A stretch of 64,000 nt of DNA, taken from NCBI GenBank assembly GCA_003991915.1, contig RQTK01000003.1, forward strand, positions 386,550 to 450,549, written 5' to 3'. The notes beneath the pieces are model-generated. The model was given only the letters and a program-made list of their open reading frames with translations, was not told where the DNA came from and made no database searches. Each line of letters opens with the position of its first letter. The first letter of the stretch is position 1. The DNA is from Elysia chlorotica (lineage: Eukaryota; Mollusca; Gastropoda; Plakobranchidae). Below, one piece after another: positions 63,060 to 64,000 of this stretch. The translations under genes and the position numbers were made by a program.

Positions 63060-63568
63060 TCCACACTCTCTAAAGATGGACATTCCGCAGTGGAAATCAT
63101 GACAAGACTAACCGTCGCCACAGCCAGCATGGCAAAACTAATTAAAAGCATACAGATCTAGTCCTATCCATCCTCCTGTATGGCTGTGAAAGTTCGACCC
63201 TAGAAGCGAACACTACAAAAAAAAATGCCTTAAGTTGAGAACAAGTGCTACAGATGCAATAAAGTAATTTCCTGTACAGACCATAAAGTTATAAGTCTTT
63301 TATCAAATTTGTGCACAGAGATATAATATAAAGACGCGGGTACGCCCACAGAAAAACCTGGTAGCAGTGGTGAAAAGAAAAAAGCTTGCGTGGTTTGACC
63401 ACATTGCCTTCGTAACACTTTAACATTCCTCAGGGTACACTAGAAGGAGGCAGAAAACCGCGAAAAGCAAAGTTTTGGGCAGAAAACCGTGGACCAACAC
63501 TCAGGGATGCCAGCCAACTGGATCAAATTTATTTTCCTGAACTTCTGGCATTTATAAAAGCGGCATAG
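63060..63568 (+). mobile_element. decayed endonuclease-reverse transcriptase fragment
   Basis: Frame-shifted pieces in order: GHSAVEIMTRLTVATASMAK, then SILLYGCES, VVKRKKLAWFDHIA, GTLEGGRKPRKAKFW and LLAFIKAA before a stop at 63566-63568. The order matches the C-terminal third of RTE-like reverse transcriptase proteins (the conserved ILLYGCE motif followed by a basic GRxRK tail). Multiple stops and frameshifts show it is inactive. Confidence 0.7.
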
Positions 63569-64000
63569 GCTTTTGGTTCACAAACATAACCAATTTACAT
63601 ATTATTACTTTCAAATTCTGACCTGCAAACCTTTTTTTTCCTAATCCCTCAATTCATGGAAAATTAGCATTTATAACTGCAAGACTAGACAACCCAACCC
63701 ATGACAAGATTGGCAGTTTACAGACCAGCATGATGTTCAATGTCATACAATGTGTCAACCATGTCTCCCCTACCACTATCTAGTCAAGGCAATGAACTGA
63801 TTCAGTATCAGTGTAACTAGCATTAAATTTAAAGAACTTTTCAGGTAATATTTAGGTAGTAGTGGCAACTCTGATTTAGGTTTTTAAATGTAAGTCAAAA
63901 AATATCTAGGCCCTCTATAGTTTAAGTAGGAATTCAGATTCTAATTGAAAAAATATGAAATTGCTCTCTTTTTTTTTAAGCCGCATGCCATAGAAATCTA

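Overview
This is AT-rich animal nuclear DNA: short exons (41-506 nt), long introns, GT-AG splice sites, microsatellites and decayed transposons. Protein content and the abundant TCTAGATC-type repeats suggest a lophotrochozoan, most likely a gastropod mollusc. That assignment is inference; no rRNA or mitochondrial marker is present. I assembled gene models by hand from reading frame, splice sites and remembered human homologues. Exon phases add up in all four genes.

Layout: (1) + strand, 686-14524, METTL3, the catalytic subunit of the nuclear m6A mRNA methyltransferase; its N-terminal exon lies upstream of the window. (2) - strand, 29335-16743, LONP2, the peroxisomal Lon protease, ending in the peroxisomal signal SKL; one conserved exon of about 51 codons is not in the assembled sequence. 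(3) + strand, 30155-36593, ENTR1 (SDCCAG3), an endosomal trafficking coiled-coil protein. (4) - strand, 61096-44555, ELMO, the DOCK partner in Rac activation. METTL3/LONP2 and ENTR1/ELMO are convergent pairs; LONP2 and ENTR1 are divergent, with 819 bp between start codons. The genes share no evident pathway (RNA modification, peroxisome proteostasis, endosome traffic, cytoskeleton and engulfment), so this looks like ordinary gene order rather than a functional cluster.

Introns and intergenic DNA hold mobile-element remains. These are a TTAA-flanked piggyBac-like deletion derivative (3275-4334), a TA-flanked Tc1/mariner- or pogo-like non-autonomous element (18881-20434), two 5'-truncated LINE copies with similar 3' ends (25255-25855 and 50540-51723), two further decayed reverse-transcriptase fragments (55425-55718 and 63060-63568), tRNA-like SINE heads, and several local tandem duplications. 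A perfect 140-bp duplication (23950-24089 and 26603-26742) lies in the same interval that lacks the LONP2 exon, which points to a misassembly or a very recent rearrangement.

I found no credible new multi-gene system. The observations most worth checking are the LONP2 exon gap with its perfect repeat, the two transposons with clean target-site duplications, and the doubled NPFSFK motif in ENTR1.
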